A stretch of DNA of 64,000 nucleotides from Sweltsa coloradensis (GCA_024449915.1 JAMZAV010000447.1:124001-188000), one strand, 5' to 3'. Positions 34,085-45,503 are shown, counted from the stretch's first letter. Numbers and translations are program-made. The notes: a model not told the origin generated them from the letters alone.

Positions 34085-35004
34085 ATTCGAGTTTTATCAT
34101 ATTGAAATATAAAGTGAAATTAACTTTTAATTATTTAAATACAAATGGGAAAACGGATTAAAAAAAATAAAGTTAGGGGTGATAGTAATAAATCAAAAGC
34201 ATAGCCATAAATAACTATCAATTAAATTGCAGTGAACGATTTTGTCTTTTTTTAACATATTTCTAAACTGAGTAGGATTCGTTTGGCCTGTGAAGTATTC
34301 GAATTATGTCTTGGCTAAACTTTTAAAAAGTTTAAATATCCTTTGAAATAAACGTATCTTTCTAACAGTGTAAATGACAAAACTGACGACAATGTAAAGC
34401 GCGTGCGTGTGGCTTTGATGACGTCACGTGCGGTCAGTAATTAGTCCTTGAAAGCGTTGACCATCCCGAGTCTTTGAGCTGAGACTGGTCAGCACTAGGG
34501 CGGTGAAAGGGAACGCACTCGACCAAAATCTAATTCGCAATTACTCAAGGCCTTATACAAACACGTGATTAGTGATCAATAAGGGTAAATTAACACATTC
34601 GCTTTTAAGACAAGGTCGACGATATTTTATAGGAGAAAAACTTCATTCAGGGTTTCAGATTCCCAGAAATAACCGAGACCTCCATAAATTCAAGCTCTGA
34701 TCGGTATGATCATCCGATAACATAATTTAAATATCTTGCAACCTCGTTTTACGTTGGATGCGGTCGTAATCTTTTCTTGCTAACATTTAACAACTCCTTT
34801 TACTTTTTACCAAATTAAATAAATTGAATCATCAATAAAAGTTTTAGAAGTTAAATAAATTTACCAATAAATTAACAATTTTCATAAACTGTCGTACCGC
34901 TTTGAAAATGTACAAGAATGAAATACATATTAATGGAAAGGAAACAATACAATGCTTTTAGGTGTAAAATAAGCAGATAACTAAGAATTGAAAAAAAAAC
35001 TTGT
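34085..35004. other. noncoding DNA, GC-balanced block at 34390-34560
   Basis: The block at 34390-34560 stands out from the AT-rich background and holds the CRE/E-box below. No exon recognised. Confidence 0.4.
34419..34430. promoter_or_regulatory. overlapping CRE and E-box
   Basis: TGACGTCACGTG fuses a full CREB/ATF palindrome (34419-34426) with a CACGTG E-box (34425-34430), followed nearby by TAATTAG, a homeodomain-type word. Such clusters occur in enhancers and promoters, but no transcript start is visible here. Confidence 0.28.
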
Positions 35005-35200
35005 GTTTGATGCCCGCTGTAGGGTATACCTACATCAGAATTACCCGGTGTGCCCCTCTTTAGTTGACCAACTAGGTGTGCTGAGGATAGAATAGTTGTG
35101 AAGGAATGTCCGAGGGATGTTTAAGTGGACTCAATCCCTTACATTCGCATTAACGACTGAGGAAAACCTACGAAAAAACTTTAGCCAAGGATTGTCGATT
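35005..35200 (-). mobile_element. SINE-A body, head missing
   Basis: Minus-strand copy with GAATGTCCGAGGGATG, GGACTCAATCCCTTACATTC, GCATTAACGACTGAGG and AACTTTAGCCAAGGATTG. The tRNA head is absent. The 3' tail (TGCCCGCTGTAGGGTATACC) is of the same type as at 61163, unlike the tail at 41731. Confidence 0.75.
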
Positions 35201-36092
35201 AAAATGCAAATCAATTATAATATTACATAAAAGAATATGTTTCAAACCACCTCGACGCATAAAAATTACAACTTTGTAAATCAGTTTTAAAGGGATGAAA
35301 ATACATTAAAATATGTAAAACAAAAACGTTTTTCGGTGTTACATAAGCAGGCATATGAGAATGGACTCTCGCAAATAAACCAACTTGCATTTGACACTTA
35401 AGAGACCCATGGCTCCCCTCAGGGGCGGGCAGGCAACCCGGCGAACACGCGAGTACTGCGGGCCGAGGAACTCACAGGGGACAGAACACTAGGGAGGTTC
35501 CAAACACACACGCACAAACACACTTCAAATGTACCCACACTCACACCAACTTGTTGACTAGGAGTGGATATCCATTATACAGTGTTGCCAGGGTTGTAAA
35601 TAGAGGCGCGCTGAACTTGAGCAAGTTATTTACTAACCACCGGTGTCCACCGGTGTCCACTTCAAGAGGGGATAATGATGGGGATTATCTGTGATGTATA
35701 GCGAGCTACAAAGTAAATCAACGGACTTGCAAAACTAATTGGACGCGTACTAAGCTTGAATTATAATACACTGTTAGTAACTTTAATATCCATGTCCTCG
35801 AGTTCAAGGGCAAGTGAATCACTGGCAAAACAAAAACGCAAACTTTGTTTTAATAATATAATATGGGAATTTCTCAGTTTCATTGACAGATAAAAATTCT
35901 CGTTGATGTTATTTATATTATAGGAATATGTTAACACTTTGTCTTTTTTTATTTGAAGTGTGGAAAAGACCAACTGGTTAGTTTAACTTAGATTGAAGAA
36001 GGGTTGACAGGTTGGGAAAGAATAGAGAACATAAAGGCCAGCTTGTTTGTTACCTAAATCCACGACGCGTTTAAAATAAATATAATATAAAT
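35201..36092. other. noncoding DNA with small minisatellite
   Basis: A 10-base unit CCACCGGTGT is repeated twice plus a partial third at 35638-35660. 35400-35560 is GC-rich with CACAC stretches. No gene recognised. Confidence 0.45.
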
Positions 36093-36186
36093 ACTCACCC
36101 ACCCACTCACTCACTCACTCACTCACTCACTCACTCACTCACTCACTCACTCACTCACTCACTCACTCACTCACTCACTCACTCAC
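36093..36186. repeat. (ACTC)n tetranucleotide microsatellite
   Basis: About 20 near-perfect ACTC units after a short CACCC-containing lead. Confidence 0.98.
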
Positions 36187-37590
36187 CGACAAATTCAAAA
36201 CAGTCTTAAGTCCCGTTTATGTTGAATGGTGAGCCTCTCTCTTCGCTCCCTCGTCTAACAAAACACGGTCATTATGCTTGGTTTTCATATAAGTGCCTCA
36301 CTCGCCACCGTACGTGAAAGTGTGTTTTCCACAACACCATTTAATGAGATCGTTAGTCTACAACATATCGGCAATTGGAACATAACACCGCTAATATTCA
36401 GGACACTGGATACCTGCACAATACAGCACTTAATGAACCCAACAGCTCACTAATGACAATGTAATTGATATGGCTTAAATGTTATAGTAACATTAGTTAA
36501 TCGATGTTGTTATTATCATGATTATTCAACAGACTCCCATGTACACTCATTAGCGCATTACAGTGGTGATCATGAATTTCAATTAAAGGGCCTAATCTCC
36601 AAAACAAAACATTGGCCACAACACGTATTCTTTAGTATAGTCGCTGTACATGAATTTTGTAAGTTCTTTATTCCAATTATTTAAATTGGGGTTTAAGTGA
36701 AATTCCCAAATGAAGTTACCTGCTTAATTTTTGTTTTCCAATTTGAAATGACCTATAACAAAAATCTATCTTAATGCAACTATTTACAAGTATTCACTCA
36801 AACACCCAATTAATGCACATAGATAGGGTGCTAAAATCTCCCTTATTAGAGTCATAACATACAAAGGGCATTGCACCTCCTCAAGATATTTTAATTCCCT
36901 TAAACAGTTGCAGCAAGTTTGGATATTATAAAGTTCGACATCATTACAGTTTATATCACCTGCATCATTGTAACAGCTTTATAAAGTTTAATTAAATTCA
37001 GTGTATTAAACACAATATAACCACAAAACAATCCAATATAAATTACCCAATTAAAACGAATTACCCAACGAAATATCCAATTTTAATTAAAAAATATTAT
37101 CCCCTCGACTATTTAGTCTGTTCGAGTTTAACACGGGGCAATGCTCTATGGAATGGGGTCAGTGATGCCATTTCAACACCGTGGTGTATTTGCACCAATC
37201 AGCGGTCGTTCTCAACCACGTGTTGATTAAAGCGGTGCGATCTAGCGGGCAAAGCCGTAACTAACCGCAGGGGTGCGATTATTATGTGGTAGCGAGCTGA
37301 TCATATCGAGAGGTGATTTACATCAGGAAAACGTTCGACATTGTGAAATTGAGCACGAAATTGAAATGAAGTAGATCGGAAGGCAGGGAGTGTCTTCGAA
37401 GTTCCTTGCTCTAGTACCTAGAGCTAAGCTTTGACTTAAAGATATTAAGGATGCGAGGTTTTGAGTTCATTAAGTTAAAAGTACCTTAACGACTTCATCA
37501 TGTACCTTAATGGCGAAGACCTGTGTCATTTGGGCTTAAAGTCTCAATCCAGATGAGCAAGTGGGCTATACTTTGACTCTAAGATATTAT
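36187..37590. other. noncoding DNA
   Basis: 37130-37400 is GC-balanced with no recognised content. No supported gene. Confidence 0.4.
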
Positions 37591-38432
37591 ACCTAGGGCC
37601 ACTGCCTCCTAGATGTTCGTCGTGGCTCCTCGTTCCCTGCCTGTCCATGCGCACAGTGTTAATTGTTGTCCAAAGCGCTAGTTACCGTCCCCAAGAGCTT
37701 TCTTTTGTTTTTGATGTTGTTGTCACATTAAATGTCATCTCTCATGTATTTTACTGTTGAATCCAACTAAATTGAATGTTTTAGATCGTATTTTGTATAC
37801 GTACATCACTAATCATGGTTTGCAGAATAGTAATAGCCCTATACAAATTTGTCTAGTTATATTATGCTGGTAATTAAACAAAAAGTAGATATTGATAACT
37901 TTGTTGTTTGATAATATAAGGCAAGGGCTAATAGGCATATTATTTTTATCTATAGGGCCTATGCCTCCTATTCCTAATCATATTAAAAATCAATAGGCTT
38001 AGGTACCTAGTCTACTTGGGCCCTAGTCTTGACTAGGCCACAAGCTAAACAATATTACTTTCCATCAAGCAGTGGCGCGTGATAAATGGGAGTCTGGGGG
38101 GGGGGGCTGGGTGGCACAATTTCCTTATTTCCCTGTAGTTCATGCAAAGAAAGACCTACTTGTTTTAGTTAGATAATGGCATCCCGGTATCTTACAACTT
38201 CTTGCACGCACCATTGCCTATTATGAAGAAAAATACAGCTCAACTCTGGCATGATGACATTTTAATCGTATGCAGATCGTATGTAAACAACGAAAACAAA
38301 AGAAAGCTCTTGGGGACGGTAACTAGCGCTATGGGAAAAAAGTGCGAATTGTCTTCAACAATCAAAACCTGTCGCGTGAACAGGCAGGGAACGAGGAGCC
38401 ACGACGAACATCTAGGAGGCAGTGCCTAGGGC
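37591..38432. mobile_element. foldback element with long inverted arms
   Basis: The left arm (about 37591-37720) runs CTAGGGCCACTGCCTCCTAG, ATGTTCGTCGTGGCTCC, then CGCTAGTTACCGTCCCC and AAGAGCTTTCTTTTG. The right arm (about 38288-38432) is its reverse complement with a few indels. Arms of some 130-145 bases enclose about 570 bases without a transposase. A G run and CAGTGGCGCGTG, a hAT-like word, lie inside near 38070, so another insertion may be nested. Confidence 0.85.
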
Positions 38433-38446
38433 TCTTGGTGGTGCAG

Positions 38447-38679
38447 TTAAGCCTGGTGCACAAACTTTCCGAAAGTTTTAGGTTTAAGGTTTATGATCTA
38501 AGAAATATTTTTCTATAACGTTTCTAGTACGCGCGATTGGCCGGATTCATGAGAGCTCGCTTCCCATTGGCTGAGTTTAGTGGTTAGTGACTAAGAGCTA
38601 GTGAGATGAAATATTTTTAACTTGTTAAACCTTAGACCCTAAACCTTTAAACTTAGGAAGGTATGTGCACCGGCCTTTA
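38447..38679. mobile_element. PIF/Harbinger-type MITE
   Basis: A 227-base element (38450-38676) with ends AGCCTGGTGCACAAAC and TATGTGCACCGGCCT. Inward pairing continues through AGGTTTAAGGTTTA/TAAACC words for about 45 bases. It is flanked by TTA on both sides (38447-38449, 38677-38679). TTA/TWA duplications and GTGCACAAA-type termini are typical of PIF/Harbinger. Confidence 0.8.
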
Positions 38680-38702
38680 TTTGATTTGGTTTAAGGTCGC
38701 GT

Positions 38703-39209
38703 CAACTGTTCCGTAAAGGCGACCGGTCGACCATTCTGGGCTCGACTGGGTATTGTTATTTTCATTGTTTCACTCAACGTCTGATTGTTGGGGACTGCTT
38801 TGGCTCCGAAATGGTGCGTGCATCTACAAGGCCGTGTTTTTTATGAAAATTGTGATATCTCGTTAAAATATTACATATATCATATCATTTTACTAAATAA
38901 ATTAATGATTTGAATGAAAGAATGGATGATTTATTGTCTACCCATGTGTAGTTACAGGAACATTGTCGGTAGTTGACATTATTCCATGATTTTCAATGAA
39001 AGAATTTGAAATAACCGCGCTTTCTTCAAAGACCAGCCCACGACCGGAATAAAACTGTGGGCTTCTTGGTCTCGACCACAACAGTCAAAACAGCAACGCA
39101 TCGCATACGTTTCTTGCAAATCTGATCTGTCATTGGTGAAAATTATGTTTACTTAAATTTCATTGGTCTCAGACTGGTCGTTCTGGTCGCCTTTGAGGAA
39201 CACAACCAT
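38703..39209. mobile_element. possible inverted-repeat element
   Basis: CTGTTCCGTAAAGGCGACC near 38710 is mirrored by GGTCGCCTTTGAGGAACACAA near 39185, followed inward by GGTCGACCATTCTGGG against a diverged partner. Arms are imperfect and no target duplication is clear. Confidence 0.5.
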
Positions 39210-39445
39210 AATGTGTCACTCTATCTTAGAGAGATGTGGGGTAGAAAATCTATGAGGGGGAGGAAAGGGAGGTTTCTGACGTCATGTTTGTCGTCGTCTA
39301 TGTCATCGTGTGTGTCGTCGTTTTGTTGTCGTTGTCGAGGAGGTCGTCAACGAGAGGGGGGAGGGAGGGCGACAATAACTGTCAGAGCTCGCGTCTAGTT
39401 TCGGGGACTAGGAATAGTAGGATGAAGAGTGTATCCTCTCTTGTT
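39206..39445 (+). mobile_element. family G repeat, copy 4
   Basis: The only + strand copy: CATAATGTGTCACTCTATC, GTTTCTGACGTCATGTTTG, a GTC/GTT-rich centre with CGTCGTTTTGTTGTCG, a G-rich part, then GCTCGCGTCTAGTTTCGGGG. It starts where the previous inverted-repeat element ends. Confidence 0.75.
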
Positions 39446-39571
39446 GGTGTGGTATAGGAGACAGAGAGATGTACATGACGTAAACTATTGGCAACATAGT
39501 GGAGTAGGCTACAAATTGATCTTGACGAATCTAAATCTGAGATAATACATATTGGCCACTGATTTACATCA

Positions 39572-39736
39572 TTAGGTCCAACATTTCAATGTCTAGTTAA
39601 AATTTATCTGCAAGTTAGTCTTTAAAGTAAATAGTTACAAGGCTTCTGCTTGGTGGTTGCCATAGGGATAACAAGTTATGTGGCAGTTAAAATATTTACT
39701 TGTTACTTTAACTAGACATTGAAATACCGGACCTTA
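39572..39736. mobile_element. PIF/Harbinger-type MITE
   Basis: A 159-base element (39575-39733) with ends GGTCCAACATTTCAATGTC and GACATTGAAATACCGGACC, continuing TAGTTAAA/TTTAACTA, so arms are about 27 bases. TTA lies on both sides. It is a second TTA-flanked element within 1.2 kb, with unrelated termini. Confidence 0.85.
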
Positions 39737-41187
39737 TTGTTATACCACGAGCAGTTTTGTTTGTTTGGTTGTGTTGTTGGTGGTTTTTTCACTTAAAACA
39801 AGTAACTTATTTGAAGTTGTTGTCACCTAACTAATCTCCGTGGGGAGGAATTGTGAGTGCGCGTGCGTGTTAAAAACAACCCTTTAAACCTTATCAGTAT
39901 CAATCATAGTAAAGATAACTTAAGAGTGTGGCAGGTCTGATCCGACGACGCGACGTGCAAAACTACCAACACCGAGGCTCAGCGAAACGAGATTCGATCT
40001 TGAATCACCATCTTAGTTGCTGGAATGACCACTGGGGCGCTGGGTGTAGCGATCGTGACCATCACAACAGCCTAGCGTGTCATAGGTCACTGATCTTACT
40101 AACTGTTGCCTTTGAGATTGGGCGCCTTGACTTGATGAGTTCTGCGTAAGCCAAATCTAAACAAAATATAGATCTCCATGACGTAATATTGCAATGTAGA
40201 GTTTATATTATATATTCCACTCATCATCGTTGTTATGAGTTTTACCATAAACATATATGAAATGTAATTCACATATGTTTAGCAATTAATGTAACCATTT
40301 ATTAATTATGTTTCATTCATATTGTTTTATAGTTCGTTTAAAAAATAATAGTAAAATATTTTTAATGGACAAGATATAATGTTAGCGACGTTAAACGACT
40401 TTGTACAACAAAACTTACTCTGAAATTTCATTCTCATAAACTTGATACAAAAAAAACTACAAGTCATCTATACTGAAGTGCCGACTTTCACTTAAATAAC
40501 ATCAGTGTTAATTTTATAGTTGTTTTTCAAGTTTAGAGTTTAAAATTTTGAACAATTTACGGAAATTATCGATATCCTTCTTCTAGTTTTAAATTATACT
40601 TTATTATTCAACTTCTAAATTCAACATTTTTTTTATTGGTATATGAATGGCCAGTCAATAATGGACGACTACCAAAATTTAGAGTTATTATCAGCACAAT
40701 TTAATGAATTAAATATTTTGTATTAAAAAATAGCTATTTGTTACACCAAAAGTATGATGTTAATGAAAACAAACATTGCTGAAAACATGACTAATGTTTA
40801 GAATACATCTATACATTCTACAACCGTGTTCCAAGTGAAATTGTTATCTTCCTCCAACTCGAGCAAGGAGATTAAACGATTCCCTGAAAACACAGCACGC
40901 TAGCGCGGTATTTCATGCAGCTGGTGCGTGCGTGCGTGTGTGCGTGCGCGCGTCGAGTCTCAGCCGGAACATCTGTCACCGTAAACAAGAAAACTTTTCC
41001 AAATTAAATTCACCTTCCTCGGTGAAGATCGGACAAGACACTATCTCTTGGTTTAACACATTACCTCGCATTCGTATATAAGTGATAGGGCCTAAGTCAT
41101 GCTCAGCGAGGTAAACTTGAAATTTTTGCGTGTCAGTGAAGTTATTGTTAGCCTCTGGAATTCTATTTAATATTTTATTTATTTATT
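39737..41187. other. noncoding DNA
   Basis: 39930-40140 is GC-balanced. In one frame it would give a short hydrophobic peptide (about 40008-40076), but with stops close by on both sides it is not called. A GTGC-rich run lies near 40924-40952. Confidence 0.4.
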
Positions 41188-41400
41188 AACGTCTATCCTA
41201 TTCAGTTAAAAAACTAATTTACAAAGGAGGACAACTTAATAAATCTAATTACATAGATGGACAACAATGAACTTCAGTTAAGTAAATATTTGAAATAGTA
41301 ATAATAAAACAACAATGCATTAAAACACAACAATTTTGGTAACAAATTCAAAAAGGAAATTAAACGCAACAATTAATTAATCAAATTTAAAAAAGTGGTG
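41188..41400 (+). mobile_element. family E repeat, copy 2
   Basis: ACGTCTATCC, CAGTTAAAAAACTAATTT, ACAAAGGAGGACAACTTAAT, then TTGAAATAGTAATA and GTAACAAATT. It matches 24325-24545 over about 200 bases and ends in the purine tract. Confidence 0.7.
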
Positions 41401-41562
41401 GAAAAAAGAAGAAAAGAAAAGAACAGAAAAAGAAAGAAAAGAAAAAAGAAAAAAAGAAAAAAGGAAAAAAACATTAAAAGGGAAACGAAAAGAAAAAAAG
41501 GATTTGGAAAAAAGGAAAAAAGGAAAAAAACATTAAAAGGGAAACGAAAAGAAAAAACTGAT
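41392..41562. repeat. purine-only tract with internal duplication
   Basis: About 170 bases almost entirely A and G on the + strand, including two copies of GGAAAAAAACATTAAAAGGG (about 41463 and 41523, period about 61). The Lys-rich and Phe-rich frames across it are artefacts. Confidence 0.9.
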
Positions 41563-41730
41563 TTATTAGACGATCCCACTCAAACGAATATGAGGTTTGC
41601 CAAAAATCATGAACAGCAAATCAGGGAGTAAACAAACTTTCGCGTTTATATATATATAAGTTGTCCCTGTCGATTAACCATTGTATCACGAGTTATAGTA
41701 AATATACCCCCTGGTCACAAATTAAATATA
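41563..41730. other. noncoding DNA
   Basis: Short TA run near 41648-41657; nothing supported. Confidence 0.45.
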
Positions 41731-41985
41731 GATTTCTCGTGGGAAACTTGCCCAGGGTGCAATTCATACCCCTTTCAGGTGTCTAACTATAGTTATGTTG
41801 CGGATAGGATATTGTGAATGGATGTCCGAGGGCTATTTAAGGACTTAATCCATTGCATTCACATTAACGACTGAGGAAAATTTCAGAATAAAACTTCAGT
41901 CAGGATTACCAGTCTCGACGGGATTCGAACCCATGACTTCACACACCAGAGTCTCACGCTTAACTCTCGAGCCAACACTGACGGT
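41731..41985 (-). mobile_element. SINE-A, nearly full length
   Basis: On the minus strand: head with CACTGTTGGCTCGAG-type start and B box GGGTTCGAATCCC (41920-41932), body with CCTGACTGAAGTTTT, CAGTCGTTAATGTGAAT, GATTAAGTCC, CTCGGACATCC, and tail GCACCCTGGGCAAG, TTTCCCACGAGAAA. Head-to-tail match with 63676-63912. The head is decayed in places and no target duplication was confirmed. Confidence 0.85.
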
Positions 41986-42961
41986 ATCACCCATAGGAAT
42001 TGTTGTCAAGGAGTAAGTGAACGATGCGGTTGTTATGTTCGTGAATGTACGAACTAACAGCCTCGGACATAACGCTGTATTCGAACTAAGAGCATAACTT
42101 GTGGATTGTTGGACAATCCCGGGGGTTCCAAGGGGTTAACTAGTTATATAGAGAATTCTGTATAAATTAATTAGTCGTGGCCTATTGTAGTCATGAATTA
42201 GTTATATAGTTTGTTTGTTCTCAGTTGTGGTTTATACGGGTCCAACAGACGTTTGTTTCACTTTAATTTCTGTTTATACTAATGTAAGCAACATACTTTT
42301 TCTTTTACGCCCCTATAATTTAGTTTTGTTATCGCTAGTGTGCAAGTGACAATAATTGCATTTAATGAAGTGTGTTCTTGTTTTGTTCTAAGTTAAAAGT
42401 TGAGAATGTTCTATACTTTGGGACGAATGAAACAATCAAGAAATTAGGGTTGATATTTTGTCTCGCACAAATTTACTGCAGAAGTTCTTGAAGTGTGTAA
42501 AAATAATAACCAACTGTAAATTTAATTTAAATTCTAAAACAAGTTCATGTTTACCTGCCAAAGGGAAGTTTGTAGCTTGTGAGGTAAATAAGAAAGTATG
42601 GTTGTAAGGATATAAGAGAAGAAGTATTGTATTGGACTCAATTTCCGCTTTCATCTTCTAAGGCACGATAACTAGAGACGTACATGTACATAGCATTTTC
42701 AAGTATCATTTTATAGCGTTTTCTAGCATCTTATTTTTGACCACCTTTAAATTTTTATTTTGAAATTATGTTTGCTTGAATTAATATTAACTGAATTAGA
42801 ATTTTTATAAACCATTATAAATACTATGTAAATTAAACAAAATAAGACTGAAAAACCTCAGTTTTAAGTGAGAAAAATAGCGCTTCTATACACAAAACGC
42901 TAGTTTTCACGTACTTCTTATGATAAGTAATCATCAGTTATAACCAATGTAAAACTCTTTA
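41986..42961. other. noncoding DNA
   Basis: No supported feature seen. Confidence 0.5.
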
Positions 42962-43015
42962 AATTCAAAGTTTGCATGTAGCTGGTATCGAACCAACGAC
43001 CTCTAGAGTTACTAT
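42962..43015 (-). mobile_element. tRNA-like fragment
   Basis: On the minus strand GGTTCGATACC, a B box, is preceded by AACTCTAGAGGTCGTT, as in SINE-A heads (ACTCT...AGAGGTC). Probably a stray SINE-A head. Confidence 0.45.
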
Positions 43016-44013
43016 TAATACAATTCAGAAAAATTAAAAAATCCATCGACTAAATTCACCATATTTATAGGCTCTATTAACAAGAGATTAATTATGAATC
43101 CTTAAATTAACATTTCGCCGAGAACCTGTTACAAAACTAACTGTTAATATTATATTAGTACACGTTTTACATTTCACATTTCCAAGTTATTTGAACACGT
43201 CAAACAGACTGAATACAAGCATGATGTTAAATTAGATTGTGTGAATTTAATTTCAACTACGTTAGTTTCTAACCTGAATATAAGCTACAACTTCAGCACG
43301 GTAAACTACAAAAAATAAAACAATTACTTGTTGGGAGAACATGTGTGCTTGGGTAGGAACAATTCTATTTGCACTGTACGTAGAAACTTTATGCAAACAT
43401 AAAACATACAAACCGTACAATTCGTATTTAAATAGCAATTCTGTACAGTGTAGGTCTTCAACAAACAACTAGGAGAATGGATCATAAATGAGGTGCCTAA
43501 TAATGTTAATGTAATTGTACAATATTACAATAGTCTGCAACTTGTCGATATTGCTAAATAATATATTACTTTAGATGGGCCACGTGCAAATCAAGTTCAA
43601 CTAAATGTGTACCAAAAATGTTTGGGGGATAAAAACAATGTTTCTTTTTTAAAGCAGTCAAAAAGACAGTTTATATGAAGATCAAATAAAAAATAAAAAT
43701 AAAAATGGTAAATATGGTTTAGTAATACAATATTGTGAGACTCTGCTTGTATGACCGATGCACAGAGGATATCATGAGAATTGTACAAAACGAGTAAGTT
43801 TTTTAAGAAGAAAAGGTTGATTAATAGCTCACATGTGTAATAGAAAACGTGTCAATATTTTTAATGGAAGTAAGAAACTTAGTGGTTAACCGATAAGAGC
43901 TTGAACTGGAAATATATTGGCGAATCGTGATATAGAAGTTTATGAGAAGTAAGAAGGGTAGTTGATAATTTATGAACATACGAAAGAAATATAAAATGCA
44001 ATTGAAAGGATAG
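43016..44013. other. noncoding DNA
   Basis: The last 200 bases may belong to the LINE remnant that follows but are too decayed to read. Confidence 0.4.
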
Positions 44014-44055
44014 TGGGAAGATCGGAAGAAATGGAGGGACTTGGTGAACAAGTAA
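44014..44055 (+). pseudogene. LINE reverse-transcriptase C-terminal scrap
   Basis: The frame reads WEDRKKWRDLVNK then a TAA stop (44053-44055). The DRxxWRxLV ending is the usual last motif of many LINE polyproteins. Stops lie just upstream (44011), so only the final codons are readable. It has the same orientation as the remnant at 14680 but shares no readable part with it. Confidence 0.6.
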
Positions 44056-45125
44056 CTACGTTTAGAAGAGGAAGAAGATGCGCAAGAATAACAACGAAAA
44101 CGGAAATAGCGCAAGTAACTGAGACAGTGCTCCCCCTCACCTGAATGTCCACAACTTGAACAACAACGTAAAGTATTTTAGAAAAATTGTTTTAAAGTAT
44201 TATCAATTGAATTGTACTATACAAACAATAAATGGAAATTGCATTGTTACTTACTTTAAATATTTTCTCCTAACAGTGCGACAAAATCTCACTCTTTTAA
44301 AACAAAATGTAATCTGGATCAGCAAAGTAACGGAACTATTCCGTATTTTACTAGTTCTATGAGCTCCAATTAAGCTGATAAAACCTTTAGGTGTTGTTGC
44401 AAAAATAGCCTCAATCATCATAAAAGTTAATTGTCTGGGAATAATTGACCTGAGTGATGTTACCTCCGAGGTTTCGACGTCTCTTTACAGGGTAATTGCA
44501 GTCGTAAAGGTACGTGCATGCGAGGAGTTAATCTCGCTAGGGATATTGGCGTGTTCTTAGGTCTAAGTGCTTCGTTTGACGTCTAGGAAGTGCGCGCTAG
44601 GTACACGTACGTTACGTGAACTATGACCTTCGCTCAACTACAACGCCATTGTCTCACTTGCAAGAACATTTGCAAGAGACATGGAAGAGTAAGGACCAGA
44701 GTAAGGACCAATTTTTTTTTACAACATGAAATGAACATTTAAAAATTTCTTAATTTTGATGATTCCACACACATTCTGGACCACGTTTTGGCTTTTTCAC
44801 CCCAAAATATCGAACATATATAAGGTTGTTTGCGAAGGATTTACGCATGTTGCGATCAGAAAACATATTGTAACATAAATTTCTCCTAATCAAGATTAGT
44901 ACATTTCTACGATTAGACCCAAATGGTGACAAATTTACTATTTTTTAAAAAAGAATTAACAATATTTAAAATTTTACTCTGATTGTTAAAAAAAAAAAAA
45001 CACACATATGAAGTGATAAGCGTTACATTTATTTTATATTAAATTGTTATCTAATTTACATGTGGCTATAAAGATTTTACCAATGATTTGATTACATATA
45101 AAGAATATTAAATCCAAAATATATA
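44056..45125. other. noncoding DNA
   Basis: GAGTAAGGACCA is doubled at 44688-44711. No supported gene. Confidence 0.45.
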
Positions 45126-45232
45126 TTTTTCTCGTGGGAAACCTGCTCTGGGACGATGCCCCTCTAAAGGTGTCTAACTAAGCATTTTAAAGTTGGGTAG
45201 TTGGCAAAGAACGTCAAGGGCTGTTTAAGAGA
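45126..45232 (-). mobile_element. SINE-A 3' fragment
   Basis: TTTCTCGTGGGAAACCTGC, CTCTAAAGGTGTCTAACTA and GTCAAGGGCTGTTTAAGAG match the tail and distal body of the copy at 41731. The tRNA head is absent. Confidence 0.65.
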
Positions 45233-45503
45233 ACAAAGAGAAAACAAATCATATACAAAGATAGACATCACCAGTCGGAGTATTCATAAAAGTAAAACAA
45301 AGCACGACGGGCGAAATGTACAAACGGAAACCTCATGGTATTCTCTTCCAAATGTAAGTGTGATATATAATAATACATTAAGTACTTCGTCTAACGTTTC
45401 AACACTCACCACATTTAAACTAAAAAATGACAACTCATTAACCCGGGCATGGAGGCTACCTGAAGAAGGATACGGAGTCTCCGAAATATCGAAACAATTT
45501 TAA
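45233..45503 (+). other. open frame of unknown status ending in a hairpin motif
   Basis: A frame that starts inside the SINE-A fragment continues to a stop at 45501-45503 and ends LPEEGYGVSEISKQF. The DNA behind that ending (TGAAGAAGGATACGGAGTC, TCCGAAATATCG, 45461-45491) is the recurrent hairpin motif, so the frame is more likely transposon debris than a gene. Confidence 0.4.

Noticed and set aside
36093..36186. CRISPR array
   Set aside because: A simple ACTC microsatellite with no spacers; the window is eukaryotic.
40008..40076. Hydrophobic exon in the GC-balanced stretch near 40 kb
   Set aside because: Only about 20 codons between stops, with no convincing splice pair or family.
41373..41631. 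Lys-rich and Phe-rich proteins at 41.4 kb
   Set aside because: Translations of the purine tract on either strand.
45201..45503. 100-codon frame ending LPEEGYGVSEISKQF as a gene
   Set aside because: It starts in a SINE-A fragment and its ending is the recurrent hairpin motif, so it is probably transposon debris.
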